A stretch of 5,552 nucleotides of DNA from Candidatus Ancillula trichonymphae ImTpAt (GTDB lineage: Bacteria > Actinomycetota > Actinomycetes > Actinomycetales > Bifidobacteriaceae). Shown in pieces: positions 1-5,552 of this stretch (positions are counted from its first letter, which is position 1; every line of letters begins with the position of its first letter). Where the stretch lies: contig AXYY01000041.1 of assembly GCA_000485475.1 (NCBI GenBank), forward strand, positions 1-5,552. Reading direction: 5' to 3'. The notes below the pieces were generated by a model that was not told the origin of the DNA, did no database searches, and saw only the letters and a program-made list of their open reading frames with translations. The position numbers and the translations under genes are program-made.

Positions 1-1
1 T

Positions 2-1075
2 GCGAGCAACAGGTACTCCTCAAGTGCCGGGCTTTCCAATTTGCGCGCGAAGATTGCACAAAAAGTCAACCGTATACAGCAGCTGCACGGGACTGTTGCT
101 GAGGTTTCTGAGGAGCAAGTGGTTGTCACGAACGGTGGAAAACAGGCCGTGTTCGAAGTACTAGCTGCTGTGTTAAATCCGGGTGATGAAATAATTTTAC
201 TAGGTCCTTCCTGGCTCACATACTACGAGGTTGCGGAATATCATGGTGCGAAAGTTGTCAACATTCCTGGAGACGCACAAAACAACTACAAGGTCACTCC
301 GGACGAGTTACAGAGCGCGATTAGTAGTAAAACCAAGGCAATTATAATCAACTCCCCATGCAATCCAACTGGCGCTGTGTATGCAGCATATGAGTTGTAT
401 GCAATTGGGGAGGTGCTACTGAATACTGATGTCTGGGTGATTTCTGATGAAATCTACGAGTCGCTGATTTACGGAGAACTTGCATCGCAGCGCGAAACTG
501 CGCCTCATATTTTGGAGGTACTGCCAGAACTAGCAGAGCAAACAATTCTTGTAAATGGCGTCTCGAAGAGTTATGCGATGACTGGTTGGCGAGTTGGTTA
601 CCTGATCGCTCCTGGTTGGGTCGCCGCGCAGATTCTGAAACTGCAAGGGCATTTGAGCTCGAACGTTAACAATATTGCGCAGAAAGCCGCACTAGCAGCA
701 CTTGAAACTCCTAGTGATCACTTTGCCAAGATGCGTAAAATTCTTGAGGAACGGCGGAACTTGATCGTTTCGTTGCTCGAGCAGATTCGAATCGGCAGTA
801 GTTCTTCAAGAGGTGTTAGTTTTAATATTCCAGATGGTGCGTTTTACGTAATAGTAAATGTTGAGAAGTTGTTGAATACCCCACTTTCGCATGAAAAACT
901 GGTCGCTGATGACACCACCTCGTTAGTGAAACTACTGCTTGAAAAAACCCTAGTTGCGGTTGTTTCCATGGACAGTTTCGGCATCAAGAACCACATCCGT
1001 TTCTCGTATGCCCTGAGTAAAGAGGACATTCGCGAAGGTATAACTAGAATAATTGATTTTCTTGGAGAAGAGTAG
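2..1075 (+). CDS. aspC: PLP-dependent aspartate-type aminotransferase, 5'-truncated by the window edge
   Basis: This is a cytoplasmic fold-type I aminotransferase (class I/II), most likely transferring the amino group between aspartate or a related amino acid and 2-oxoglutarate. The frame is open from base 2, so the gene starts upstream; the TTG at 41 is internal, because the codons before it encode RYSSSAGLSNLR, matching the family's RYTxxxGLPELR segment. Of 357 visible residues, the conserved landmarks are N121 in NPTG, D149 and Y152 in SDEIYESLIYG, the PLP-binding lysine K189 in NGVSKSYAMTGWR, R197 that follows it, and the substrate-carboxylate arginine R333 in IRFSYALS. About 45 N-terminal residues are missing compared with a usual length near 400. 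The motif before R333, usually like VxVxPGxxFG, reads VAVVSMDSFG here, which is unusual. The 3' end overlaps the decayed trmB reading frame, suggesting a former two-gene operon. Substrate specificity within this family cannot be settled from sequence alone. Confidence 0.9.
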   Translation, partial: ASNRYSSSAGLSNLRAKIAQKVNRIQQLHGTVAEVSEEQVVVTNGGKQAVFEVLAAVLNPGDEIILLGPSWLTYYEVAEYHGAKVVNIPGDAQNNYKVTPDELQSAISSKTKAIIINSPCNPTGAVYAAYELYAIGEVLLNTDVWVISDEIYESLIYGELASQRETAPHILEVLPELAEQTILVNGVSKSYAMTGWRVGYLIAPGWVAAQILKLQGHLSSNVNNIAQKAALAALETPSDHFAKMRKILEERRNLIVSLLEQIRIGSSSSRGVSFNIPDGAFYVIVNVEKLLNTPLSHEKLVADDTTSLVKLLLEKTLVAVVSMDSFGIKNHIRFSYALSKEDIREGITRIIDFLGEE

Positions 1076-1769
1076 TACAAGAAAAGTTTTCCGACCGATC
1101 CGCTCGTTCGTGAATCGTGAAGGTCGTTTGAGTAAGCACCTTGAAAGTGCGTGGAGTAGCATGCATGAGTAGTATGTTTCGGACGGCTCGAAACCGTTGA
1201 GCGCGCTGTTTGAGACGATGGGTCTGGGGGTCTTACTAAGAAGGGCAAGCGGATTGGTTGTGTAAATTGGATCTGGACAAGGTAATCCAGATTGTGCGCG
1301 GCAAAACTCCAGCCAGATGCGGATTTTGTTGCAATTGAGGTGTATAAACTGGGGTTGCACACACCTTGTATTTGATGAATACACAGGAGACTACGAATGT
1401 GTAGATTATTCAGGCGGACGCATATGAACTTTTTGCTAACAACTACTTTTCACTGCAGACCCCCCTCCCGCAGATTGACCGAACTCTGGACATTTTTTCC
1501 AGATCCGTGGCCCCAAAAAAAAGAAACACAGGAAGCATAGGTCGATTAACCACGAGTTCAAAGCTCTAGTTCTGCACTCACTTGTCAATGACGGAATCTG
1601 GAGAGTTGCAACTGACTGGAAAAACTACGCGAAGCAGATTTCAGAAGTTCTGGGTGTGACTGCGTGCGAACCGATTTTTGGTAGATTAGTCACTAACTTC
1701 GAATAAAAGGCGCTGAATGCGAACCGAGAAGTTCACGACTTCACAGTTGTAAAAAACAGTGGAAATTAA
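1062..1769 (+). pseudogene. trmB: Decayed tRNA (guanine-N7-)-methyltransferase (TrmB) gene
   Basis: TrmB makes 7-methylguanosine at position 46 of tRNA using S-adenosylmethionine. Its remains can be read in pieces. The N-terminus, FRPIRSFVNREGRLS, is at 1089-1133. The SAM-binding motif VV*IGSGQG is at 1257-1283, with the acidic residue before IGSG turned into TAA (1263). Then come AAKLQPDADFVAIEVYKLG (1298-1354), LYLMNTQ...IIQADAYEL (1366-1431), the family signature ELWTFFPDPWP (1481-1513), KKKKHRKHRSINHEF (1515-1559), ATDWKNYAKQ and the C-terminal TNFE*KALNANREVHDFT. Stops interrupt the path at 1170 (TAG), 1263 (TAA), 1402 (TAG) and 1704 (TAA). Frame changes fall near 1285-1298, 1352, 1480 and in the C4A8 run at 1511-1522. 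The earliest in-frame initiator is TTG 1062, inside the aminotransferase 3' end; the true start may be lost. The tail overlaps the convergent pepP stop by 4 nt. Recognition is from family knowledge; no function is expected from the locus. Confidence 0.9.
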
Positions 1770-1776
1770 CTGCTCC
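1751..1776 (-). terminator. Weak candidate intrinsic terminator at the pepP stop codon
   Basis: On the minus strand the pepP end reads AGCAGT, an 8-nt loop TAATTTCC containing the stop codon, ACTGTT, then further T residues. This gives about six pairs including one G-U, followed by a short T run (1751-1756). The stem is short and overlaps the coding end, so it may be coincidental. No better terminator is visible between pepP and the decayed trmB. Confidence 0.25.
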
Positions 1777-3226
1777 AAAGTATCTTCATCCAGGATTCGA
1801 CATGTTCAGGATTGCGTGGAATCTCCTCACTCAGGTTGCGGACACCATCATCTGTAATAACAACATCGTCCTCAATCCGCACGCCGATGCCACGAAACTC
1901 TCGGGGAACCAGCATATCGTCGTGCTTGAAGTAGAGACCAGGTTCAATTGTGAACACCATGCCTGGTTCCAAAATACCGTCTATATATTCAGATCTACGA
2001 GCATCTGCACAGTCATGGCAGTCGAGCCCCAGATGATGCGAAGTCCCATGACACATCCAGCGCCTGTGTTGTCCACCGTTTTCGCTCAGCGCCTCCTCTA
2101 AACTAATCTTCAAGATGTTCAAATCAATAAGCCCCTGAGCAATTACGCGCATAGCAGCATCGTGTACACTACCGAATGTGTTTCCGGGCCGTGCCTGACG
2201 AAATGCGGTATTTGCAGCTTGTAGTACAATGTCGTACACCTTCCTCTGGCAGTGTGTAAACTCACCTGAAATCGGCAACGTCCTCGTAATGTCCGCAGTA
2301 TAAAGTGAATCCATCTCAACACCTGCATCCAACAGCAAAAGTTCACCCCTGTGTAAAACCCCCGTGTTTCGCATCCAGTGCAGCGTGGTCGCATGTTCAC
2401 CCGATGCAACAATTGATTCGTAACCAACCCCGTTGCCCTTCGCTAATGCTTTTGCTGCAAAAATCCCCTCAATTGCCTTTTCGGAGCGCGGTTGTTCAGT
2501 CAACTTCGGAATCGCGCGTATGACATCCTCAAAACCCTCCTTTGTCACTTTCACCGCATTTTCTAGTTGTTTAATCCCCCAACTATCCTTAACCAACCTT
2601 AATTCCGCACACGCTTCCAGTAACTTTTCATCACTACTTTCCTCCGAGATCATGCGAGTTTTACCGAGAATGTCGATGTTCTTCTTAAGTACGTCTTTTA
2701 GCTCAGATTTCGGCAGTACGCGAATTCCAGTAGCAATTTCGAACATCTGCAATGATGGCTTCTTACCGATCCAGAACTCGTCATATTTCGCAGACTTGTA
2801 GAATTCATCAGTTGTTCGATCCTTCATCGGTTCAATGTAAAGTGTACACATATGCGTGTGTAGTTTCTTCTTGTCCTTATAATTCTGGCGAACACTGACG
2901 GGCTCAAACATCAAAACTGCACCAGGTTCGTAGTCCATTCCGAGTCCAGTCATATGCACAAATGCTGAATGTGGACGGAACTTGTAATCAATGTCATTCG
3001 CACGCACTTTCGTCTCCCCTGCAAAAATCAACAATCGATCATGCGGGAACCGCTGGCTCAACTTCTTGCGACGAGCGGCTGCAAATTGCTTCTCTGGAAT
3101 GAAATCAAGTGCCTGGTTATCAGGATGATTCTCCCAGTTACTAGTCATGAATTCTGCAAATGCCGCAGATCCAGGTTGCCGACTGCGCGACTTCGAACTT
3201 GGTTTTGGTTTCTTGGACTTTTCCAT
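1766..3226 (-). CDS. pepP: Xaa-Pro aminopeptidase (aminopeptidase P, M24B)
   Basis: Cytoplasmic two-metal metallopeptidase that removes an N-terminal residue preceding proline, helping recycle proline-containing peptides. Counting from the ATG at 3226 (486 residues), the order is a basic Lys/Ser-rich stretch (about 1-20), the actinobacterial-style lead FAEFMTSNW, an aminopeptidase P N-terminal domain (about 35-170) and a pita-bread catalytic domain (about 215-480). All five expected metal ligands are present: D300 (LLLDAGVE), D312 (YTADITRT), H397 (HGTSHHLG), E428 (FTIEPGLY) and E452 (VRIEDDVV); the active-site histidine H404 lies in GLDCHD. A GTG at 3229 immediately precedes the ATG. The ribosome-binding site AAAGGGG leaves only 2 nt to GTG but 5 nt to ATG, so ATG is preferred. 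It is the last gene of the infA-dnaB-GNAT operon, 12 nt after the GNAT stop, and its Shine-Dalgarno directly follows that stop. It converges on the trmB remnant. Confidence 0.95.
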   Translation of the reverse strand: MEKSKKPKPSSKSRSRQPGSAAFAEFMTSNWENHPDNQALDFIPEKQFAAARRKKLSQRFPHDRLLIFAGETKVRANDIDYKFRPHSAFVHMTGLGMDYEPGAVLMFEPVSVRQNYKDKKKLHTHMCTLYIEPMKDRTTDEFYKSAKYDEFWIGKKPSLQMFEIATGIRVLPKSELKDVLKKNIDILGKTRMISEESSDEKLLEACAELRLVKDSWGIKQLENAVKVTKEGFEDVIRAIPKLTEQPRSEKAIEGIFAAKALAKGNGVGYESIVASGEHATTLHWMRNTGVLHRGELLLLDAGVEMDSLYTADITRTLPISGEFTHCQRKVYDIVLQAANTAFRQARPGNTFGSVHDAAMRVIAQGLIDLNILKISLEEALSENGGQHRRWMCHGTSHHLGLDCHDCADARRSEYIDGILEPGMVFTIEPGLYFKHDDMLVPREFRGIGVRIEDDVVITDDGVRNLSEEIPRNPEHVESWMKILWSS

Positions 3227-3230
3227 CACT

Positions 3231-3238
3231 GCCCCTTT
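3231..3238 (-). promoter_or_regulatory. Ribosome-binding site of pepP that decides its start
   Basis: On the minus strand AGAAAGGGGC sits immediately after the TAG stop of the GNAT gene. Its spacing favours the ATG at 3226 over the adjacent GTG at 3229, which would lie only two nucleotides from the purine run. Confidence 0.6.
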
Positions 3239-3523
3239 CTAGTTACACAACAAATCATCATATTCATTATGTCCACTGAGAAACTTCTGAACATACGGAC
3301 ATCTTACGAATATTTTGCGGATTGTGCGTGCGAATATATGAAAAACCAGGTGTAGCATATTCTGCGCAACGTGTTTTCCCTGCACCTGAGGATCAACTTC
3401 AGTGTGGTAGAGGTCCAGATATGCTGGACGGTTGATATAATAAACCATGCCAATTTTTCTACCAGACTTGTCAAGTGCGGCGAACTCGGAGTCATCGGCG
3501 TTGTTAATTAGCTCAAGCTCCAT
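3239..3523 (-). CDS. Small GNAT-like N-acetyltransferase (YjdJ-type), degenerate CoA loop
   Basis: A 94-residue protein resembling the short acetyltransferase family that consists of little more than the acetyl-CoA-binding core (Acetyltransf_CG/YjdJ type). The match is in order: FAALDKSGRKIGMVYYI (strands of the sheet), LYHTEVDPQVQGKHVA (40-53, corresponding to LxHTEVDPxxxGxGLA), RCPYVQKFL (74-82) and a HNEYDDLL tail (85-92) equivalent to the usual HPEYxDLL. Length is close to the family norm, so it looks complete. In the pyrophosphate-binding loop the second glycine is replaced by histidine (GKH at 49-51), which may weaken CoA binding. Its ATG shares one base with the dnaB stop (TGATG), and GAGGGA six nucleotides upstream is a good ribosome-binding site, so translation is probably coupled to dnaB. 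The substrate is unknown for this family; activity is inferred only. Confidence 0.8.
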   Translation of the reverse strand: MELELINNADDSEFAALDKSGRKIGMVYYINRPAYLDLYHTEVDPQVQGKHVAQNMLHLVFHIFARTIRKIFVRCPYVQKFLSGHNEYDDLLCN

Positions 3524-4893
3524 CAGAGGTCCCTCGAAAGTGGCACAAATCTACAATAATGCAATTGCGCAGCAACGGCAACTTCTGCAGTAATTCCACC
3601 ACGGTTCTTCGCCACTATAATATCCGCTTCACCAGGTCTGGCTTCGTTGGGGTCATCATCCTTGCTGTGATACATTTCTTCTCGATGCACAAGCAGCACG
3701 ATGTCTGCATCTTGCTCAATTGCACCAGATTCGCGCAGATCTGAAAGCTGCGGGCGCTTGTTATGGCGCTGTTCAGAAGTACGGTTCAGCTGCGAGATCG
3801 CGATAATCGGAATGTTCAATTCTTTTGCCAGTAGTTTAATCTTGCGCGAGAGACCTGCAACTTCTTGCTGGCGCGACTCATCTTTTCCGCCTGATGACAT
3901 CAACTGCAAGTAGTCGATGATGACCAACCCTAGATCCGTTTTCGAACTAGACAAACGCCTGCACTTCGTCCTAATCTGCATCATGGACATATTTGCAGAA
4001 TCGTCGATGAATAGCGGTACCGAGTTCCCCTCTGTGTCAACCAGTCTATTCTCAAATGCCTCAATTCGCTGCCACTCCATATTGTCAAGTTCTCCGCGAA
4101 CTAACTTGTTGTGGGCGATCGCATTCTCCGCACTGAGCAGGCGCATTACGATTTCCTCGTAGCCCATTTCGAGGTTGAAGATTATCGTGGGGATGTTCTT
4201 ACGAATTGTCGCATTTCGGGCGATATCAAGTGCAAAAGTTGATTTTCCAACACCGGGTCTCGCAGCAACCACCACCATTTGTCCACCTTTTAGTCCGTGC
4301 AACACTTCATCTAGTTGCCGTATTCCAACTGGAACACCATTTATCTGATCTGAATTCCTGGCCTCCTCAATAACTGCGCGCGTGGGGCCAACCAAATCCA
4401 CAAGTTGTCGTAAATCTGACGCGTTGGAATTCTCAGAGAGCTCGTAAGTCTCAGTTTGCGCAATGTTGATAGCATTTTCAATGTCATCTTGTGCTGAATA
4501 ACCCAGTTGTTCAATTATCGCACCTGCTCGAATAATTCTACGCATCGTTGACTTTTTGTGAACAATACCCGCATAATGTGCAATATTAGCAGTACTGGGC
4601 GTACTCTCAACTATTTCGTGAATTGCAAGTGCGCCGCCAATCTTCTCAAGTTCACCCTTGCTGCGCAACGTATCTGAAACAGTTATCGCATCAACTGGTA
4701 AACCATCTGCGAACAAATCGATTTCTGCTTGAAATATAACTGAACACTGCGCGGAGTAGAAATCATCAGCGTCAAGAATATCTATAACATCTGCGAACGC
4801 ATTGGAGTTCAGCAGTAGACCACCGACCACCGCACGCTCAGCATCTAAGTCCTGCGGGGGAATTCTTGTGTCGAATTCGTTGAGGTCTACCAT
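3523..4893 (-). CDS. dnaB: Replicative DNA helicase DnaB
   Basis: Hexameric ATP-driven 5'-3' helicase that unwinds DNA at the replication fork and interacts with primase. The 456 residues cover the whole protein: the N-terminal primase-interacting domain (about 10-115, beginning IPPQDLDAERAVVGGLL), a linker (about 120-180) and the RecA-like motor (about 185-456). Visible motifs are Walker A ARPGVGKST (211-219, catalytic K217), the glutamate of LEMG (E242), Walker B LVIIDYLQL (323-331, D327), the ESRQQEV segment (339-345), the SQLNR sensor (367-371), LSDLRESGAIEQDAD (383-397) and the arginine-finger region AKNRGG (428-433). There is no intein insertion, although this gene is a common intein host. 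The start ATG is supported by TAGGAA overlapping the infA stop, with 8 nt between the genes. Actinobacterial dnaB is commonly found after rplI; here it follows infA instead, which suggests rearrangement. Confidence 0.98.
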   Translation of the reverse strand: MVDLNEFDTRIPPQDLDAERAVVGGLLLNSNAFADVIDILDADDFYSAQCSVIFQAEIDLFADGLPVDAITVSDTLRSKGELEKIGGALAIHEIVESTPSTANIAHYAGIVHKKSTMRRIIRAGAIIEQLGYSAQDDIENAINIAQTETYELSENSNASDLRQLVDLVGPTRAVIEEARNSDQINGVPVGIRQLDEVLHGLKGGQMVVVAARPGVGKSTFALDIARNATIRKNIPTIIFNLEMGYEEIVMRLLSAENAIAHNKLVRGELDNMEWQRIEAFENRLVDTEGNSVPLFIDDSANMSMMQIRTKCRRLSSSKTDLGLVIIDYLQLMSSGGKDESRQQEVAGLSRKIKLLAKELNIPIIAISQLNRTSEQRHNKRPQLSDLRESGAIEQDADIVLLVHREEMYHSKDDDPNEARPGEADIIVAKNRGGITAEVAVAAQLHYCRFVPLSRDL

Positions 4894-4896
4894 TAT

Positions 4897-4906
4897 TTTT
4901 CCTACT
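4897..4906 (-). promoter_or_regulatory. Ribosome-binding site of dnaB overlapping the infA stop
   Basis: The minus strand reads GTAGGAAAAATA before the dnaB ATG, so the TAG stop of infA supplies part of the AGGA Shine-Dalgarno sequence. A ribosome finishing infA would be placed directly over the dnaB initiation site, consistent with coupled translation. Confidence 0.6.
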
Positions 4907-5123
4907 TGTAGCGGTAAGTAATGCGCCCTTTGGTCAAGTCGTATGGCGTCATCTCGACTAGAACGCGGTCGTTGGGCAAAATGCGGATGTAGTGCTGTCT
5001 CATTCTCCCAGACACGTGCGCAAGGATCACCTTGTCGTTATCAACAAGCGACACCCTGAACATCGCGTTAGGTAGAGCTTCCAGGACTACGCCCTCAATT
5101 TCAATTGAGTCCTCTTTTACCAT
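4902..5123 (-). CDS. infA: Translation initiation factor IF-1
   Basis: Small OB-fold protein that binds the A site of the 30S subunit during initiation, working with IF-2 and IF-3. The 73-residue product matches the family over its full length: MVKEDSIEIEGVVLEALPNAMFRVSL, then LAHVSGRMRQHYIRILPNDRVLVEM and TPYDLTKGRITYRYK. The MRQHYIRILP and YRYK forms are typical of actinobacteria. It is the first gene of the operon with dnaB, GNAT and pepP. infA usually sits with rpmJ, rpsM, rpsK and rpoA in ribosomal protein clusters; none of these is present here. A strong promoter lies so close that transcription probably begins about two bases before the ATG, making the message leaderless. The AGGGG that resembles a ribosome-binding site (5127-5131) would then lie between the -10 box and the start of transcription. 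Confidence 0.98.
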   Translation of the reverse strand: MVKEDSIEIEGVVLEALPNAMFRVSLVDNDKVILAHVSGRMRQHYIRILPNDRVLVEMTPYDLTKGRITYRYK

Positions 5124-5131
5124 ACGCCCCT

Positions 5132-5160
5132 GTTATACCACAACTTGATAGAATTGTCAA
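5132..5160 (-). promoter_or_regulatory. Strong sigma-70-type promoter of the infA operon
   Basis: On the minus strand there is a perfect TTGACA -35 box (5155-5160), a 17-bp spacer and a TATAAC -10 box (5132-5137). TG at the extended -10 position (TGGTATAAC) strengthens it. Standard spacing predicts initiation near the G at 5125, two nucleotides before the infA ATG. This is the best match to a housekeeping promoter in the window and probably drives all four minus-strand genes. Confidence 0.8.
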
Positions 5161-5228
5161 GTCTCGCAGTTTGGAGGTGCTGTTGTTTATTGTGTTGTTG
5201 TAAAAATTCACAAAATACAATACTTGTG

Positions 5229-5237
5229 TGCTATAAT
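5229..5237 (+). promoter_or_regulatory. Extended -10 promoter for the small membrane protein gene
   Basis: TGCTATAAT is a perfect TATAAT hexamer preceded by the TGn extended -10 element. No good -35 box lies at 17 bp; TTCACA at 5207-5212 would give a 19-bp spacer. Initiation is predicted near 5244, leaving a leader of about 70 nt before the ATG at 5314. Confidence 0.6.
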
Positions 5238-5301
5238 ACGGCTGGGTTCGGAAGTACTGAGCGGTAGTCGTTATGTTGAAAGTTTAGTAAACCGTATTTA
5301 G

Positions 5302-5307
5302 AAAGGA
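5302..5307 (+). promoter_or_regulatory. Ribosome-binding site of the small membrane protein gene
   Basis: AAAGGA lies six nucleotides before the ATG at 5314, a standard spacing that supports both the start codon and the reality of the truncated gene at the window edge. Confidence 0.65.
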
Positions 5308-5313
5308 AATAAC

Positions 5314-5552
5314 ATGAAAAATCTCTTAAAAGTAAAGTCAATTATAACATTGAGTTTGACACTAGCGGTTATAGTTTTGTCAATATTGTCAGTGGTTGGA
5401 GTAATGCCAGAGTCAAGTTTAACGCAGAACCCGCTGATTATCTGCATCATTAGCGCGTTCACAGCAAGTTACACGTCGCTGTATGTCAGAAACAAAGACA
5501 ATACAGATGGCGGCACTGCCAATACAGGTACGGCGAGCAACCTGGAAAAGGT
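5314..5552 (+). CDS. Small two-helix membrane protein, possibly holin-like; 3' end beyond the window
   Basis: I do not recognise this gene with certainty. Seventy-nine codons are visible, starting MKNLLKVKSIITLSLTLAV and still open at the edge. A short basic N-terminus is followed by a hydrophobic helix (about residues 9-31), a brief polar turn with MPESSLTQN, a second hydrophobic helix (about 40-59, NPLIICIISAFTASYTSLYV) and a polar tail rich in Asn, Thr, Gly and Asp (RNKDNTDGGTANTG). The opening resembles small phage-type or holin-like membrane proteins of Gram-positive bacteria that begin MKNxLxVKSIVTL; that resemblance is from memory and is an inference. The first helix could also be read as a signal anchor. 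Expression is supported by an extended -10 promoter and a good ribosome-binding site. It is transcribed away from the infA operon, and nothing nearby in the window is recognisably phage-derived. Confidence 0.7.
   Translation, partial: MKNLLKVKSIITLSLTLAVIVLSILSVVGVMPESSLTQNPLIICIISAFTASYTSLYVRNKDNTDGGTANTGTASNLEK

Larger units (their letters stand above)
5124..5313. other. Divergent intergenic region between infA and the small membrane protein gene
   Basis: This 190-bp spacer is AT-rich, with a T/G-rich stretch at 5181-5200. It carries two outward-pointing promoters whose -10 boxes are about 95 bp apart. I see no tRNA, small open frame or convincing operator. Weak dyad symmetry around 5188-5218 (TTATTGTG against CACAAAATA) is imperfect and not claimed as a site. 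Confidence 0.6.

Noticed and set aside
844..1384. Two long open frames on the minus strand (to 172 and 144 codons) spanning the end of the aminotransferase and the following region
   Set aside because: They lie opposite the conserved aminotransferase C-terminus and the readable TrmB remnant on the plus strand, lack recognisable domains and overlap each other in different frames.
1731..1745. Short hairpin GAAGT/ACTTC downstream of pepP on the minus strand
   Set aside because: It has only five pairs, no following T run, and corresponds to the conserved REVHDFT coding segment of the trmB remnant.
1062..1769. Programmed frameshifting or stop-codon recoding as a way to express intact TrmB
   Set aside because: Four stops of two kinds (TAG and TAA) plus at least four frame changes in different contexts are far better explained by gene decay.
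1802..3355. Several plus-strand and alternative-frame open stretches of 70-130 codons within pepP
   Set aside because: They are complementary or alternative-frame shadows of a full-length pepP with all five metal ligands, and have no supporting motifs.
4200..4300. Intein insertion near the DnaB Walker A motif
   Set aside because: The ARPGVGKST motif and surrounding helicase core are continuous and the protein has normal length.
5094..5109. Perfect 7-bp inverted repeat CTCAATT-TC-AATTGAG inside infA
   Set aside because: It encodes the conserved DSIEIEG segment; the repeated Ile-Glu codons explain the symmetry without a regulatory site.
5238..5271. Possible stem ACGGCT/AGTCGT in the leader of the small membrane protein gene
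   Set aside because: The left arm begins before the predicted transcription start, the loop is long and one pair is G-U; there is no riboswitch-like pattern.

Overview
The window reads as a stretch of chromosome from an actinobacterium with a modest G+C content (mid-40s % by eye) and signs of ongoing gene loss. The actinobacterial assignment rests on protein style: the replicative helicase, IF-1 (LPNAMFRV...MRQHYIRILP...YRYK) and the M24B aminopeptidase with its long basic N-terminal extension all resemble actinobacterial versions. The low G+C for that phylum, together with a clearly decayed housekeeping tRNA-modification gene, fits a host-associated lineage with a shrinking genome. I cannot name the species from this window.

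Layout. Plus strand: the 3' part of a PLP-dependent aspartate-type aminotransferase (2-1075) is followed, with a small overlap, by the remains of trmB, the tRNA m7G46 methyltransferase (1062-1769). The trmB remnant is broken by four in-frame stops and at least four frameshifts but can be followed from end to end. Minus strand, converging on trmB: a tight four-gene operon read from right to left, infA (IF-1) - dnaB - a small GNAT-like acetyltransferase - pepP (Xaa-Pro aminopeptidase). Its gaps are 8 nt, a 1-nt overlap (TGATG) and 12 nt. A near-consensus promoter (TTGACA, 17 bp, extended TATAAC) lies directly in front of infA, so close that the transcript is predicted to be leaderless. Beyond a 190-bp divergent spacer, a plus-strand gene for a small two-helix membrane protein begins at 5314 and runs off the window.

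How the genes fit together. The operon mixes core information processing (translation initiation, replication fork helicase) with peptide turnover and a minor acetyltransferase. This is probably co-transcription convenience after rearrangement, not a pathway; infA is more usually found with ribosomal protein genes. The aminotransferase and trmB look like a former co-directional, translationally coupled pair in which only the first gene survives.

I found no CRISPR array, tRNA, rRNA, insertion sequence or obvious novel multi-gene system. The points most worth a second look are the decayed trmB, the leaderless infA promoter with its unusual infA-dnaB linkage, and the unrecognised small membrane protein at the right edge.
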